From Pararhizobium mangrovi (GTDB lineage: Bacteria > Pseudomonadota > Alphaproteobacteria > Rhizobiales > Rhizobiaceae), in the NCBI RefSeq assembly GCF_006516965.1, contig NZ_VHLH01000006.1:99860-163859 (forward strand): 64,000 nt of DNA, given 5' to 3'. How positions within the stretch are numbered: position 1 is the stretch's first letter; the number at the start of each line of letters is the position of its first letter. Made by a program: the position numbers and the translations under genes. Below the pieces are notes generated by a model that did no database searches, had not been told where the DNA came from, and worked only from the letters and a program-made list of their open reading frames with translations. Below, piece by piece: positions 63,905-64,000 of this stretch.

Positions 63905-64000
63905 CTAGTTGTGGAGCCTCAACAGGTTGTCCCGATCGAGACCGAGGCGGCTGATGGGCACGGTGTCGTTTATCCCGCCATGGGGACGGTGCCAATTGTA
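63905..64000 (-). mobile_element. 3' end of an IS481-type transposase (partial, cut by window edge)
   Basis: The - strand from the window edge encodes 31 residues ending at TAG (63905-63907). They begin YNWHRPHGGIND and end LGLDRDNLLRLHN, the C-terminal signature of IS481-family DDE transposases ('YN..RPH..' followed by a final 'DNLLRLH'). The rest of the gene lies outside the window. No terminal inverted repeat could be fixed in the sequence before 63905. Confidence 0.85.

Noticed and set aside
63579..63995. A 138-codon - strand frame at the right edge
   Set aside because: Overlaps the clear IS481 transposase end in another frame; no domain.

Overview
The window looks like a chromosomal segment of a high-GC photosynthetic alphaproteobacterium. 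The order nuoA-N, birA, rnj, mce, DUF1467, proS, lolC, lolD is one I associate with Hyphomicrobiales (Rhizobiales). The genus is not determined. The oxygen-dependent cyclase AcsF is present and no BchE is seen, which fits an aerobic or facultative anoxygenic phototroph. The classification is inference from gene content and order.

Layout: (1) 293-3668, + strand: an ABC importer of the nitrate/sulfonate/taurine/thiamine-precursor type, with two different permeases and one ATPase. (2) 3805-19209, - strand: one compact photosynthesis operon, in transcription order bchF-bchN-bchB-bchH-bchL-bchM-lhaA-puhA-puhB-puhC-small conserved orf-acsF-puhE. The last gene is unusual: PuhE is fused in frame to a complete CobW/COG0523 metal-chaperone GTPase with a histidine-rich insert. 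(3) 19388-23965, + strand and divergent: the cobalamin-binding regulator ppaA/aerR, the repressor ppsR/crtJ, bchG and bchP. Two near-identical TGTCAA-N6-TTGACG sites sit before bchF/ppaA and before bchG. The puf, crt, bchCXYZ and bchID genes are not in the window. (4) 24227-28140: a small membrane protein, a CueR-type regulator with a periplasmic protein, a CDF metal exporter and an L,D-transpeptidase. (5) 28161-35168, - strand: lolD, lolC, proS, a DUF1467 protein, mce, rnj and birA, with a strong isolated terminator and a possible small RNA gene near 31.7-31.9 kb. (6) 35173-51801, - strand: all 14 complex I genes (nuoABCDEFGHIJKLMN), interrupted by a helix-hairpin-helix protein gene between nuoF and nuoG and by a 63-residue membrane protein gene between nuoH and nuoI. 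NuoE carries the same helix-hairpin-helix domain on a long tail. (7) 52058-64000, accessory: a lytic transglycosylase lipoprotein, tRNA-Asp and tRNA-Val, an aldo/keto reductase, a DUF5996-GNAT fusion, an FAD monooxygenase with a double palindromic operator, a decayed-looking stretch, a manganese catalase, a three-gene cytochrome c / [2Fe-2S] / molybdenum hydroxylase operon, and the 3' end of an IS481-type transposase at the right edge.

How it fits together: bchH (with BchI and BchD encoded elsewhere), bchM and acsF make the Mg-porphyrin intermediates. bchL/N/B reduce ring D, bchF hydrates the C3 vinyl group, and bchG/bchP attach and reduce the tail. lhaA, puhA, puhB, puhC and puhE assemble light-harvesting 1 and the reaction centre. 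PpsR and PpaA/AerR are expected to control all of this by oxygen, light and cobalamin. The most novel item is the membrane-anchored PuhE-GTPase fusion, which may link metal delivery to photosystem assembly.
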